Part shown: one piece after another, positions 32,545-43,651 of the stretch | Numbering within the stretch: position 1 is the stretch's first letter | Layout of the letters: every line of letters starts with the position of its first letter | NCBI GenBank assembly: GCA_017506865.1 | Contig: JAFCMP010000223.1 | Span: 62,001 to 126,000 of the forward strand | Length of the DNA: 64,000 nt | From: Tribonema minus | Taxonomy: Eukaryota; Sar; Xanthophyceae; Tribonematales; Tribonemataceae | Direction of reading: 5' to 3' | Notes under the pieces: generated by a model | What the model saw: only the letters and a program-made list of their open reading frames with translations | Told to the model about the DNA's origin: nothing | Databases searched by the model: none | Translations under genes and position numbers: made by a program

Positions 32545-35500
32545 CTACACAAAATGATGTTTGCACTGCACCTGATCCCGGCGCGCTTTTGCGGCCGCAG
32601 CCGCAGCAGCCTGCCGCTGGACTGCCGCTGCCTGCTCCGCCGCTGCCGCCACCGCCACCACCGCTGCCTCCAGCGCCGCCGTCGCCGCTGCTGCCTTCGC
32701 CGGTGTGGCGGCCGCTTTTTGCGCCGCCGCATCCTCCGCCGCCGCCTTCGCCGCTGCCAACACGGAATTGGCTGCTGCCACCATTTCGTCCTGCTGCTGC
32801 TGCTGCTGCCGCTGCTGCCAAGGAGGGACAGCAGAATCGCTCAGCGCCGCTGCCAGCAGCTGGCGACTCTCCGTTGCATCACCGCCGTCGCTTGCGTGTT
32901 GGCCCACGCCGTGCGTGGGCTCCGAGCTGAGCAACGCTGCATCCAGCCCTAGGGCGTGCGCCACCTCCAGCCCTACACCTCGAACAACGTCCTGTTCCTG
33001 TTCCGCCGCGCCGCCACTGCCGCCGCCGCCGCCACTGCCGGCTTTCCGCGCCCCCTTGACCGGCAGCGCGACGCCGTTCGCCGCAATCGCGGGCCGCTTG
33101 CCGCCGCCCGCCTGCTGAGCACTGCTGCCCTGCGCCTCCGCGCCGGCGCCGCTCTGGAACAGCGCCGACAGCAGATGCAGCGCGCACAGCGGCCGCACAT
33201 CGCCGCCGCCGCCGCTGCCGCTGCTGCTGCTGCGCGCCCCTGCTGCCTCCACCAGGCGCCGCGCATGCGCGTGCGCGGGCGGCACGAGCGCGGCGTGCTT
33301 GTCGAGGTCGCACACGCGGAAGCCGCCGGCGCCGCCAAACAAGAAGCCCTTCTGGCGCACGCCCAGGAGCTCGCCGGGGCCGCGCAGCTTGAGGTCCTCC
33401 TCCGCGATGGCAAAGCCGTCCGTGGTCTCGCTCATGACCTGCGTGCGTGGTGCGTTCAGGAGGATTTGCGTGTGAAGCGCCGTGGACATTTGTGAACTTC
33501 AAGTGTTGTTGCGCCCGCGATCCGCAGTAAATGCGCTGAAGATTCTTCATGATTCTTTGTGAAAATTTCATGAAACATAGCCATGTAGTGAGGGGCTGAC
33601 TTAATTGTGTGCATGGGCTTTGCGCGGAGGTTCAGTCGCTTGTGGGCATTCGCAATTGTGGATCCCCTGTGATGCCTCACCCGTGTCCGGCGGGCGATGG
33701 TGCAATGGTGCATAGGTATGTGTCTTTTGCAAGAAAAGGGAGATTTACGAGCTGCTGACGTCAATGCAGTCGCGTCAGCAGCCTTGATTCTGAACACAAC
33801 GCAAACACAAATGCAGGCACGCACACATACACACATTAATATATGACGTAAAAATCAAGTAGCTCGTATCGTTGCCTGCCTGCACGCCAGTTCCCAATCA
33901 CCCATGCATCAGTGCCCAGCGCATGCACACTACTAAAGCACCGCACCACCGAGGCTACACAGGTAAAAGCAAGGACAGACTACCACGACCCCAACTTGAA
34001 GTTCTGAGCCCAGCGCTCACCCACCTTGAGGCGGCGAACAGCGACCTCGCCCGCGCTCTCGTGGTACAGCAGCACGCAATGACACGCCGCCGCCGCGCCC
34101 TCCACCGCGCGTGCCGCAGCATCGCTCCGCGCCGTCGCCGCCGACTGCGCGCCGCCGCCGCTGCCTCCGCCGCTGCCGCCGCTGCGGCCGATTCGCCCGC
34201 GCATCTGGTGCAGCTGGCTGAGCCCGAACTGCTCCGCGTTCTCGATGACGCACACGCGCGCCTCGGGGATGTCCACGCCCACCTCGATGATGGTCGTCGC
34301 GACCAGCACGCGCATCGGCGAGCCCGGCTCCGCAAACCGCGCCAGAACACGATTTTTTTCTGCCGCCGTCATGCGCCCGTGCAGCAGCCCCACGCGCTCC
34401 TCCCCCAGGGCCTCTGCGAGGGAGGCGTGGCGGCGCTCCGCGCTGGCGAGGTGCGCGCGGCGCCGCGTCCCCCCTGAGGGGGCCTCTTGGACGAGGGGGA
34501 GCACCCAGAAGACCTTGTCGGCGTGCGCGGTGGCGGGGTCGTCGAGGATGGCGCGCACGCGCTCCACTGTCTGCGGCGTGGGGGGGAGAGGGGGGGGTGT
34601 CAGCTAGGGGTTCAGTGAAGAGAGGTAATGGTGACCAAGGGGGGGGGGGAGGGGGTGAAGCAACTCGCCGGAGGGGTGGAGGGGGGAGGCGGGGGGGGGG
34701 TAACCGTGTCAGCGAGGGGGCAGCAGCGGAGCAGTGCTGTGCGGCAGAACAAAGCGGTCCATGGCGGAGGCGCAGTTGCGTTGCAGAGGGCAGTAGGTGA
34801 GCAGCGCTCTTAGGAGTAAGGTCGGCCCTGAGCGCTGCTGCTATGTGGCTGCACGTGCACCCCGCTGGGTACAAGATGCACCCAAGGCGGCGGTTGAAGT
34901 ATCCAGTCGGAGAGGGCCCAGTTGAGCTGCCTTTGGTTCAGCAGTGCATCACTAAGACCTCAGAACAAAACAGCAGGAGTGATCAGCACAGCAGTAAGGC
35001 AGAACTGCGGCGAGGCAGCACGGCAGCACACAGCTAGAATTGGGATGCATTCTACACGACAAGTAGCAGGAGTGATCAGCACAGCAGTAAGGCAGAACTG
35101 CGGCGAGGCAGCACGGCAGCACACAGCAAGAATTGGGATGCATTCTACACGACAAGTAAGGGCCAGCGCATTAGGACGGCACCTGGTGGCCAGTGGCGAC
35201 AAGTACAAACGGTGCTGGCGTAGTTTTACTTGCATTCCAGTAACACAGCGCTCGCTAAATACTTCAGGCTTGTCTGCACTGCCAACTGGCAGTCTAAATC
35301 GAATCAGCAGAGATGAATGCAGACGTGCGTCAGACGTGCGTCAGACGTGGAGTATGGTGCTGAAACGCAGCAGCGAGGTCGTGGCACCGTGGTTTTTCAG
35401 TCCTGCCAAACATGAAATGCGAGACTCGAGACTCGCTAAAGCAAACTGTAACCTCAGCTTGAGCGTCTGCGGCGAACATTGCGCGTGACGTATGCGCAGC

Positions 35501-38500
35501 CGCTGAATCCCCCGACCCAAGTGACACAAATGCAAACTCACTCCCACAGGCACTGCTGAAGTCTAAAGTATGAGAGAAGGTGAACTCGCCTCGTTGAGCT
35601 TGGTGGCGCTGACGAGCGTCGTCTGCACGTGCAAACCACACAGTTGAAGTACAGATTTGAAGTCTGAGAGAAGGTGAACTCGCCTCGTTGAGCTTGGTGG
35701 TGCTGACGAGCGTCGTCTGCACGTGCTGCGACGCCCCGCGCGGCTTCTCGCGCAGCAGCGCCACGTCCACGTCGCCAAACGCCGTCAGGCTCAGCGTGCG
35801 CGGCGTCGGCGTGGCGGACATGTACAGCACGTGGCACTGCAGCTGCCGCGGCGGCAGGTGCGAGTCGGAATTGGAGTCGTCCGCGCTGTTGGCGATGGCG
35901 GCGGTGGGCGTCGTGTGCGACTTGCCGTTGACGAGGGCCTCGCGCTGCGCCACGCCAAAGCGCTGCTCCTCGTCCACCACCGCGAGTCCCAGTGCTGCAG
36001 CACAATTAGGGTTAAGGTTAGGGTTAGTGGCAGCAGCGCCCAGGCTGCTCCTCGTCCGCCACCGCCAGTCCCAGCGCTGCAGCACAGTTAGGGTTAGGAT
36101 TAAAACTAGTTGCAGCAGCGCTCAGGCAGCTCCTGTCAACGAGGGCCAAGCCAAGCACTGCAGTACAATTAGGGTAGGGTTAGGGCATATTGCAGCAGTG
36201 CTCATGTGGCTCCTTGCCACCCACCGCCAGAGACCGAGAATTGCCACAGGTTACTGTGTGGATGAGGGTACAGCAGCAGCGCAGATGTACATGGCGCCTG
36301 CGGAGGAGTACAAGGAGGAGTACAAATCGCTGCAGAAGCGCCAATGCTCTCATGGCCCTGTGTGCAAATGGTCGGGCTGACAGCGAGGGCGTCGTGTCAT
36401 ACCAGCGTTGCTTAAAATGTCTGCCTCAACCTATCGAAGGCCCTAGCCCTGAGGCTGTCAATGCCATGGTCCTCCTCACATGAGTGCCTAATTCCAACTC
36501 TAGTTGTTCATGATCCTAGTTCTACTAGCGAGAACCTCAACCCAAACTTCAACCCTTGCAATCTGTCAAAGCCACCATTCATTGCGGTGAGTCAGGCGCG
36601 TCACAGGCTGATGAACATCACCATTCACACGTGCTTTGTGCAGCTAACCCTGTTGCCACCTGTGCAACCACTCCACAGAGCCACCGTGATTGCTGCAATC
36701 CGCTGAGCACTGCATTCGTATTTGATTAGTGTTCAAGTGGCTGCACACCCCGCACAGTTCGCGTTGCACTGAAGGCCGTGCCTCCAAGACCACGGCCTTG
36801 CAAACCGAAAGTCCCCTCACAAATAAGTTACACAATCTTCATCTCACGGCATGCGTCCACTCCATAACATATCCACTCCCTCCTGCAGCTCGCCAAGCAC
36901 TGTCGCGCGCTAGCGCCAAGCACCAAGCGCTTTGTGAACCAGGTCCCACATACAGCTATGCCAGCAAACTTCAACTCACCCTTGAAGTGTACGGCGGGCC
37001 CGTACACAGCGTGCGTCCCAACCAGCACATCAATGCCCCCTCGCGCCAAGAATCACGCAGTTTGCGAACTGTGATCCCAAATACACAAGTGCCAAGAAGC
37101 TTCAATTCAACCTTGAAGTGCACGGCAGGCTCAAATACTGCGTGCATCCCCACGAACACATCAATGGCCCCCTCCTGCAGCTCGCCAAGCACTGCCGCGC
37201 GCTAGCGCCAAGAATCAAGCACTTTGCAAACCGTACTCCTCTGTACCAAGAAATTTCAACTCACCCTTGAAGTGTACGGCCGGCACGTACACGGCATGCG
37301 ACCCCACCAACACATCTATGCCCCCCTTGCACAGTTCGCCGAGCACTGCTGCACGCTCGCGCCAAGCACTGTGCGAACTGTGACCCCAGATACACATACT
37401 GATCAACGAACTTCAACTCACCCTTGAAGTGTACGGCTGGCCCGTACACGGCGTGCGTCCCGACAAGCACATCGATAGCGCCCTCCCGCAGTTCGCTGAG
37501 CACTGCTGCGCGCTCGCGTCCCCTCACAGCCCCCGTCAGCAGCCCCACCCTGACCCTCCCCTCCCCCAGGTGCCTATCGCAGAGGCGTGCGATGGTGCCC
37601 GCGTGCTGCGCCGCTAGCACCTCCGTGGGGGCCAGCAGGCAGCCTTGCAAGCCCGCTTCGACGACGCGCAGTAGTGCTACTAGCGCCACCAGGGTCTTGC
37701 CGGAGCCGACGTCGCCCTGCGCGGCGGCACGGTGCAGTGATGATACTCAGCTGTGGACGGTGCGCCGCAATTGTTGTACTTCACATTTAAACATGACACG
37801 CACTCAATGCTATGCAAACATGAGAGATTGAGTGGTGCATTTGATGTTTGAGTGGCGTATAGCTCTGGGCGTTAACGCGCTTGGCGCACTGAAAGATTAC
37901 AATTCAAGCAGTGCAGGCGCTATGCGTTTTGAGTCAGCACAATCGTAACGAGCGCCGCAGCAGTGAGAGCATGGCAGCAGTGCAAGTGCTGCTTTGACAA
38001 GTAGACATGTAGGGCAGAATGGTGCCATTGGCTTTAGGAGCAAGCAGAGCAGAGCTTGGCGCAGAGAGGGATGGAGACACAAAGGCGTTGAGCGTTGTGG
38101 AAAGTGCCGCGACTGCCCTGTTCCACCAGTTGGATGTTCTCACTTGCATTTAGCGGTGATTTGTGGACATGATCTAGTTGTGGTGGTGCATCAGACACTA
38201 CATTAGACATGTACGACCAACATTCATGGCATCATTCCCTAAGTCACACAGAATGTGCAGTCTGTGCAGCTTCGGTACACATGTCGACCAGTATACTTCT
38301 CTGTATGCATGCATCGTGGCACAAGTCATCTGATGCAAGCAACGGTAGCATTGCTGCTACATGACAATGCTGGACTTCTTGCGCAATATCTGTAAGCCTG
38401 CTTGCAATATGGGCCATAACTTTGCTGTAAGCCTGGATTTCAAGGCAAAACACACAATGCAGATGCAATGCGGGTCTTCCTCCTTTCCATCAACATCTAC

Positions 38501-41500
38501 TTGACTGCTCACTGCCTGTATAGCATTATTCACTGATGACCTTTGTTGTTCACGCAGGAGCACCAACACCAGCAGTGCTCTACACCATAAAGGTGACCTA
38601 ACATTAAAGCGTAGACACCAGCTGAGCATGTCTACGTGCACTGCTTGCTTCAAACAGCCCTGTATCTTCGTCAGCAGCACCAAAAAAATTTGGCATTAAA
38701 GCGAACACTGTGCCTACAGCCATAGCCTGCACACAGACTTCTCTCTCCTACCTCTAACCCTAGCCCTGACCCTTGTGACAAGCAGCCACGCGTACCTACA
38801 TACCCACCTGCAACAGCCGCACCATACGCTCGCCGCCTGCCATGTCTCCCGCAATCTCCTCCAGCGCCGAGCGCTGACACTCTGTGAGCTCAAATGGCAA
38901 CCCCTCCAGCAACTCTCGCGCCAGCCCCCCCCGGCCCCCGCCCCCCTGTCCCCCCTCTCCTGGCAACGCTCGCTCAGACCCCCGCATGTCATCGGTCAAG
39001 GCTGATTGAGCTGCTGACACGTGTGTGTGGTCAGCCTCCTCCCCAGGGGGGTGCACAGCGCGCTCCCCCTGATCCAGGGGGATTACGGGGGCACCCCTCT
39101 TCCTCCCCTTGGCAACGCGCCGCCGCCGCGCCAGCAGCACCTGCCCCGCTAGCAGCTCGTCGTAGGCCAGGCGCGCGCGCGCGGGGGATGAGTGCAGCAG
39201 GTCTTGGGGGGACTGTGGGAAGTGCACCTCGCGCAGCGCGCGCATGATGCCTGCGGCGCAAGTTCAAGTGTGTGATCTGCGGGTGAGCCCAGTGTACAGT
39301 GCGTGCTAGGGCGTCGGGCACATGAACCCCATACAGAAGTATGAGGGTAATGAGGGTATAGGATGTACTATGTGCGGGCAGTTGACAAACGGGAAAACCA
39401 ACGCTAGCACCCTGACCAAGTAAGTGGCTGCAGGGCTTCACATGGGGGTTACATACACGCCAACTCAAGCTGGGGTCAGCGCTCTTTAGATGTAGTTCGA
39501 GATACATGTCACCACGTCAGAAACTGGGGCAGGTATGTATGCATGGTACACGGTGTTGCAAGGTTGTACATCCAAGCAGCCAAAAGCGCATGGACAACAG
39601 CCGATCTCATGACGTCCGACGCTCGGTGCACCTTGTCCATTGGGGTTCGCGGCCCCACATGTGAAGGGAACAAGAGGTACTCATTGAGGTGGTGCATGAA
39701 AACCACTTCCAATGTTCTGAAACACCATCAGTACTTAATTGCAGCATGCAGCTGTTGACAATCAAGACGTGCAACTGCAACCACTGTCTACTTGTACCAG
39801 CAACCACCACAACTGCATGTACGCACCTGGCCACCCAGCATGCCTGCCCTCCCCCCCCCCCCCTCACTCAGCCCCCCAGAGCCATGCCCACCATTGCCAA
39901 TGGACGCATCGCCGTCGCCAGAGCTTGAAGCGCTTGCGCTGCTGAGCTGAGCACTGCTGTAACTGCTGTAACTGTCGTCCCACCCCCAGTCCTCCCCTAC
40001 CAGGCGCGCCTTCTCCTCCACTGCGTCCAGGGCCCCGGCCACAGTCTCGCGCATTTTCTTGGGGTGCAGGCCCTTTGTCAGGCGGTACTGGGACTCCACG
40101 ATGAGGACCTGAGCGGTGAGGCAGGCAGTGAGCGGCGCGGTGAGGTTGAGGGGTAGAGTTAGTGGCGAGGCAGCTGATGAGCGCTGATGCAGCTGCCGAG
40201 CTGTTAGGCAGCCGTGCGTGAGCTGGTGAGTGAGCAGTGAGGCAGCCGCGAGTGAGTGGTGGCTGAGCAGTGTGGCTGCTGCTGAGCAATGACGGGGCTG
40301 TTGGGCAGTGAGGCAGCCGTGCTGAGCATTGATGCCGTCGTGAGCAATGTGTGGCAGCTGCTCAGCAAAGAGGTGGCAGACGCGCTGAGCAGTGAGACTG
40401 CTGCTGAGCGCTGATGCAGTCAACTGAGCACTGATGCAGATGTGCTGCGCAGTGAAGCACACATGCCGAGCCGTGAACCGAGCAATGTTGCCGCTGAGCA
40501 CTGATGCAGCTGCGGAGCAATGAGGCAATCGCGAATTGGAGTGTGTGTGCCATTTGTGAAATGCATAGCTATGCCAAACTGAGTGCCGCTGCCTTGGCGT
40601 GTGCAGGGCATCGCCGCATGCATTGCTGTACCCGCGATACAGCGCAACGGTCACAAGTAGACAATCATGGCGACGCACTGAGTTGCTAGAGCTGTGGACG
40701 CACGCGTCAGGCACTGCAAAGTACTTCACTGGTCCTCGGAGCATGCCGACTACTGGTGCTGACACGAGATGCAAGGGCATCATCATCAAAGTTTCTGCAT
40801 CCCACTGCACTTCGAGCTGACACATGGGGGCCACGGCAACAGTTACACTTGCGGTTATGCGCACCTGAGTCAGATCTTCGTATGGCCGTACAATGTCTGG
40901 CTGACGCATCTCCATGCGGCCGGAGACCGCATTAACGTCCACCTGAGCGATGACACATGCACCAGAATGATCAGCAACAACGGGAGTGGAATCTCAAACG
41001 AGACAATCATGCTTCGACTGCTGCTATGCGTTGCAAGGCGAAAGTTGCTGGATCTCAGTTTATGCCTCACGGTATGCTTGTGGACGTGCATGGCTAAAGT
41101 TTGCAAGTATGCACACATATATATAGAAGTACACGATTGATGCCGCATACTCTGGGCACCAGCTATGACAGAGTCAGCATGTCATTTCTTAACAATGAGC
41201 AATACCACAATCTACAAGCATAAGCAGCAAGTTGAAGTTGTGGATGAAGAAGGCGCTGAGCGGCGGAGCAGCCACCTAGTGAATGACTTCAACGGATGCA
41301 CGTGTGGTCGTGGCAGCATTGCTGACTGCTCGTGACAACATACTCTACAAGAGCATGCATCTTTGCCTCTAAGAACTAAACCTGCAGTTTGTGAATGCGC
41401 TACTGTAAGATCTTCAAGTTCAACCTCACCTTTCCGCTGATGACGCGCAGCGCTCCGATGGGCAGCACTGCCTTTGTCCCACGCCAGATTCCCAAGTACG

Positions 41501-42993
41501 GGCTCACATAGTACACCAAGTCAATGGGGGTCCCATGCTTGTCTGCGCACGTGATGACACAAGTGCGCGCCTTTTCGCTGATGGCGGTTACTTTGACTAT
41601 CAGCGTCAGGACGTCGCCAGGCTCTGCATCGGCTATCGGGCAAGAGCGACGGCGGTCGATGTAGCCGGTGGGGAGGTGCAGCAGGAGGTCCGCCTGGAAG
41701 CAGAGGCATGTAGGTATTGGTGCGTGAGACGTGGGAATGCCTGAGCTGAGATGTTCAGTAATACAGCAGGCTGTGTGTACTTCATATATGCAGCACTGCT
41801 CAAGCATGTACACCCGTGCGCTCATTTATACCCATCGCCACTGTACCCCACAAGTGTACTGCAAAACCAGTTCTGAGGTCAATTTTTCACAGCCATTGAA
41901 TGACGACAGGTCACACGCACGCGAAAGTGCCTCAATCGCTGCTGCTGCTGCAAGGCACGAGATGAGCACTGACTCGACATCTTAGAGTTGGGGTTAGGGT
42001 CAGGGTCAACCCTAACCCCAAGCCTAGCTCGGAGCCCAACCCTCACCCTCAGCCTAAGGGCGCGTTCAAATTAATGAAATATAAGGCGGCCACATGACGT
42101 GGTATGTGCACACCTCGGCCTCATCCCGGCAGCCATGATGCGGTTTCAATACGGCACAGCCACTGGTGAAATGACGTTGCGTTGTTGTAGTGGTAATACA
42201 ATAGCAGCGTACATGGCTTCATGACATAAATACAGCAGAGCGGCGGAGATATATATACTCACTATGGTCCTGATGTCTAGCTTCTCCAGGTAAGCGCACA
42301 TCTTTGGCCCTATCCCCTTGAGCGCCTGGGGCCCCGTCCTGAGCAGCTGCACCAGCTCCTGCACCGCAACACTGTATGGCACAGGGACGAGAGGTTGGCA
42401 GGCAAAGTAGCTGTTCAGCTTACACTGGCGCAGGCAATCATGCAGTGGTGTGAGCCCAGAAGAAGCATGTCGAACTGCAGCACGCAGTTGCAGAAGGCAG
42501 CATCCTGTGCTGCCCCATGATTATGTAGTTGTGACAGGCGATGTCATGTGCAGGATAACACGCTCATATGAAGGGCAGGTAAGAAATGCCACAACAGGTT
42601 TGGCTACAGAAGACATGCCGTCAAGATAACTGGAAAGCCAAAGGCTCGACTGAAGATTCTAATGACAAACTGGGGGGCATGCACGCCAGCTGTAGGCACA
42701 TGAAGGCAGAGAGCCCACACTCACGTATTGCTTGGTGCGCTGGTACTAAAGCTCGCATCGTGTTGGACAGAAGCCGCCTCCTGTGTTGCCGCCATGCACC
42801 GCAGCGTGGCCCTCGCCGCAAAACAGTGGTGGCATCCATAGCGTGCCCTGATGCTGCTGCTTGCGCTGCGGGATAGACTGCTGCTGATCGCCAGGCATAC
42901 ACGCGGACGGCTGGTCAAAGCTGCACACGACTTTAGAGACATCACAGTATACGCGGCAGCGGTCCACAGCAGAAAGCATGTGTAGCTTCTCAT
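32545..42993 (-). CDS. recG: ATP-dependent DNA helicase RecG, ten exons, about 1,149 aa
   Basis: RecG remodels stalled forks and branched DNA. Exons in phase: 42993-42725, 42371-42263, 41693-41430, 40942-40865, 40108-39868, 39250-38808, 37716-37422, 35994-35684, 34570-34025, 33438-32545 (TAG). Domains: signal-like leader [17 protein letters not shown] and Ser/Arg-rich stretch; helix-hairpin-helix ALKGIGPK; wedge [15 protein letters not shown] and OB fold; Walker A GDVGSGKT (about 469); DEEQ box (about 574); [30 protein letters not shown]; RecG-specific [17 protein letters not shown]. Bacterial RecG is near 690 aa; here the leader adds about 100 residues and a low-complexity Ala/Ser/Gln tail about 230. 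Intron 8 needs a GC donor (GAG|GCGAGT). The exon 5 donor could instead be at 39835. Leader and plant RECG1 precedent suggest an organelle, probably the plastid. Introns 7 and 8 contain tandem copies of exon ends. Confidence 0.9.
34972..35157. repeat. Tandem duplication, 93-bp unit, two copies
   Basis: Copies 34972-35064 and 35065-35157 are almost identical (one visible difference, CAGCTAG versus CAGCAAG). They lie in recG intron 8, between 34571 and 35683. No exon sequence is included. Confidence 0.9.
35560..35720. repeat. Tandem copy of the recG exon 8 3' end with its GC donor
   Basis: A block of about 98 bp containing ACGACGCTCGTCAGC, the AAGCTCAACGAG exon end and the GCGAGTTCACCTTCTCTC intron start (minus strand) occurs twice. 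The gene-proximal copy ends at 35684 and the second at about 35586. The intron 8 donor therefore exists in duplicate, and the second copy could act as an alternative donor. Confidence 0.85.
35995..36240. repeat. Three decayed copies of the recG exon 8 acceptor and 5' end, with TTAGGG tracts
   Basis: The real exon 8 begins on the minus strand CTGCAG|CACTGGGACTCGCGG at 35994. Upstream of it (higher coordinates) the block recurs near 36080 (CTGCAGCGCTGGGACTGGCGG), near 36163 (CTGCAGTGCTTGGCTTGGC) and near 36228 (CTGGCGGTGGGTGGCAAGGAG). The copies are progressively more diverged. The plus-strand sequence between copies carries TTAGGGTTAGGG-like stretches. Period is about 70-85 bp. Confidence 0.82.
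36838..37530. repeat. Five tandem copies of the recG exon 7 3' end and donor
   Basis: The block encoding (minus strand) [20 protein letters not shown] followed by G|GTGAGTTGAAGTT occurs at the true exon end (37422 up to about 37530). It recurs in intron 7 near 37256-37370, 37098-37200, 36968-37080 and, partly, 36838-36960. Spacing is about 130-168 bp. Most copies keep most of the reading frame and the donor; the 37098 copy has GTTGAATTGAAG and the 36838 copy lacks the HFK end. On the far side they join sequence that resembles the start of the next copy, so they are head-to-tail duplications. Confidence 0.88.
37717..38807 (-). other. recG intron 6
   Basis: Intron between CTGTTGCAG|GTGGGT and GCCGCGCAG|GGCGACGTC. 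No other gene is visible in it; a short CTAACCCTAGCCCTGACCC tract lies near 38753. Confidence 0.65.
40110..40560. repeat. Degenerate minisatellite in recG intron 4
   Basis: Repeated TGAGCAGTGAGGCAGC-like words with GCTGAGCA-TGATGCAG variants, in irregular 15-35 bp steps, fill about 420 bp directly upstream of the exon 5 acceptor. They create Ala/Ser/Cys-rich false frames on the minus strand. Confidence 0.7.
41985..42060. repeat. Inverted telomere-like tract
   Basis: GGGTTAGGGTCAGGGTC is followed at once by AACCCTAACCCC and degenerate ACCCTCACCCTCAGCC, that is, TTAGGG-like units in opposite orientations meeting near 42008. It lies in recG intron 2. Confidence 0.65.
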
Positions 42994-43256
42994 GCGAGCA
43001 GCTTTCTTGTGTGAGGCAGCCGCATTGGCTAAGTCCCCGCGCCTGCCCCCGAAGAAGATCCACGCCTGCTGGTCAGCTATCCATACAAGTACGTAAAGCG
43101 AGCTGCGCCTGCCTCACCGCCGCTTTGACCGGGCCACGCAAACTACACAAAAACTCAACAACACACTTCTCTCAGACAAGTTAAAGATCCCGTTTGAAGT
43201 TGTGGTGTTGTTGGGTGTAGGTGTGGTGGTGACGATGCTGTGGTTGAAGCCGAATA
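42994..43256. promoter_or_regulatory. Probable divergent promoter region
   Basis: Only about 260 bp separate the recG start codon (minus) from the ATG of the small membrane protein (plus), so both promoters must lie here or overlap the 5' leaders. A TTTGAAGTTGTGG word occurs at about 43192. No TATA box is convincing. Confidence 0.35.
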
Positions 43257-43651
43257 TGATCTTCATGACCCTGGCAGCACTATTGCTCTGCACCACCGAA
43301 ATTCAGGGCTTTGTGCAGCTTTCGGCAAGCTCCCGGCAGGGTGCTATCAGCTGCAACCAAGCCCTGGTGCAACGCCGCCGACTAGACTGCCGCCTGGCAC
43401 CAGACAACGATTCGGACACCGACAACATGGCAGAAGATGAGCCCAGACGAGCTTTTCTCACGCTGCCGCTGGATGGGGTGCTCTTGCAGCTGGCACCAGC
43501 TGCACTAATTGCTGTACTGGGTATCGTGACCACGCTGCTGATCAGCTCTGCCCAGTATGACGATGCTTATTACCAGGAACCGGCATATCAAGCAGATCAA
43601 CATCAGAGTACCCGCGTACGCGGAATCACCAGCGCAGGGATCAAGTGGTAA
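43257..43651 (+). CDS. Small predicted membrane protein with two-part leader (131 aa)
   Basis: I do not recognise the family. The ATG at 43257 starts a hydrophobic segment MIFMTLAALLLCTTEIQG, followed by FVQLSASSRQGAISCNQALV, a Ser-rich stretch without acids. A Phe right after a predicted signal cleavage site, then a hydroxylated basic stretch, is typical of plastid preproteins in algae with red secondary plastids. The mature part has an acidic patch (APDNDSDTDNMAEDE), one membrane segment LLQLAPAALIAVLGIVTTLL and a Tyr/Gln-rich polar tail ending GIKW. An in-frame upstream start at 43202 would add 18 hydrophobic residues. It is uninterrupted by introns here and divergent from recG. It could be a thylakoid or envelope subunit; function unknown. 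Confidence 0.55.

Noticed and set aside
32383-33495. Plus-strand Arg/Pro-rich frames opposite the recG last exon
   Set aside because: They are complements of the Ala/Ser-rich RecG tail; the minus strand has in-phase splice sites and RecG motifs.
36838-37530. CRISPR array or classical satellite in the recG intron
   Set aside because: The repeats contain coding sequence and a splice donor of the adjacent exon and vary in spacing, so exon-edge duplication explains them better.
39835-40108. recG exon 5 ending at the GTGGCC donor (39835)
   Set aside because: It has the right phase, but the site at 39868 (CTGA|GTGAGG) has the same phase and a better donor and avoids translating the 13-G run; kept only as an alternative.
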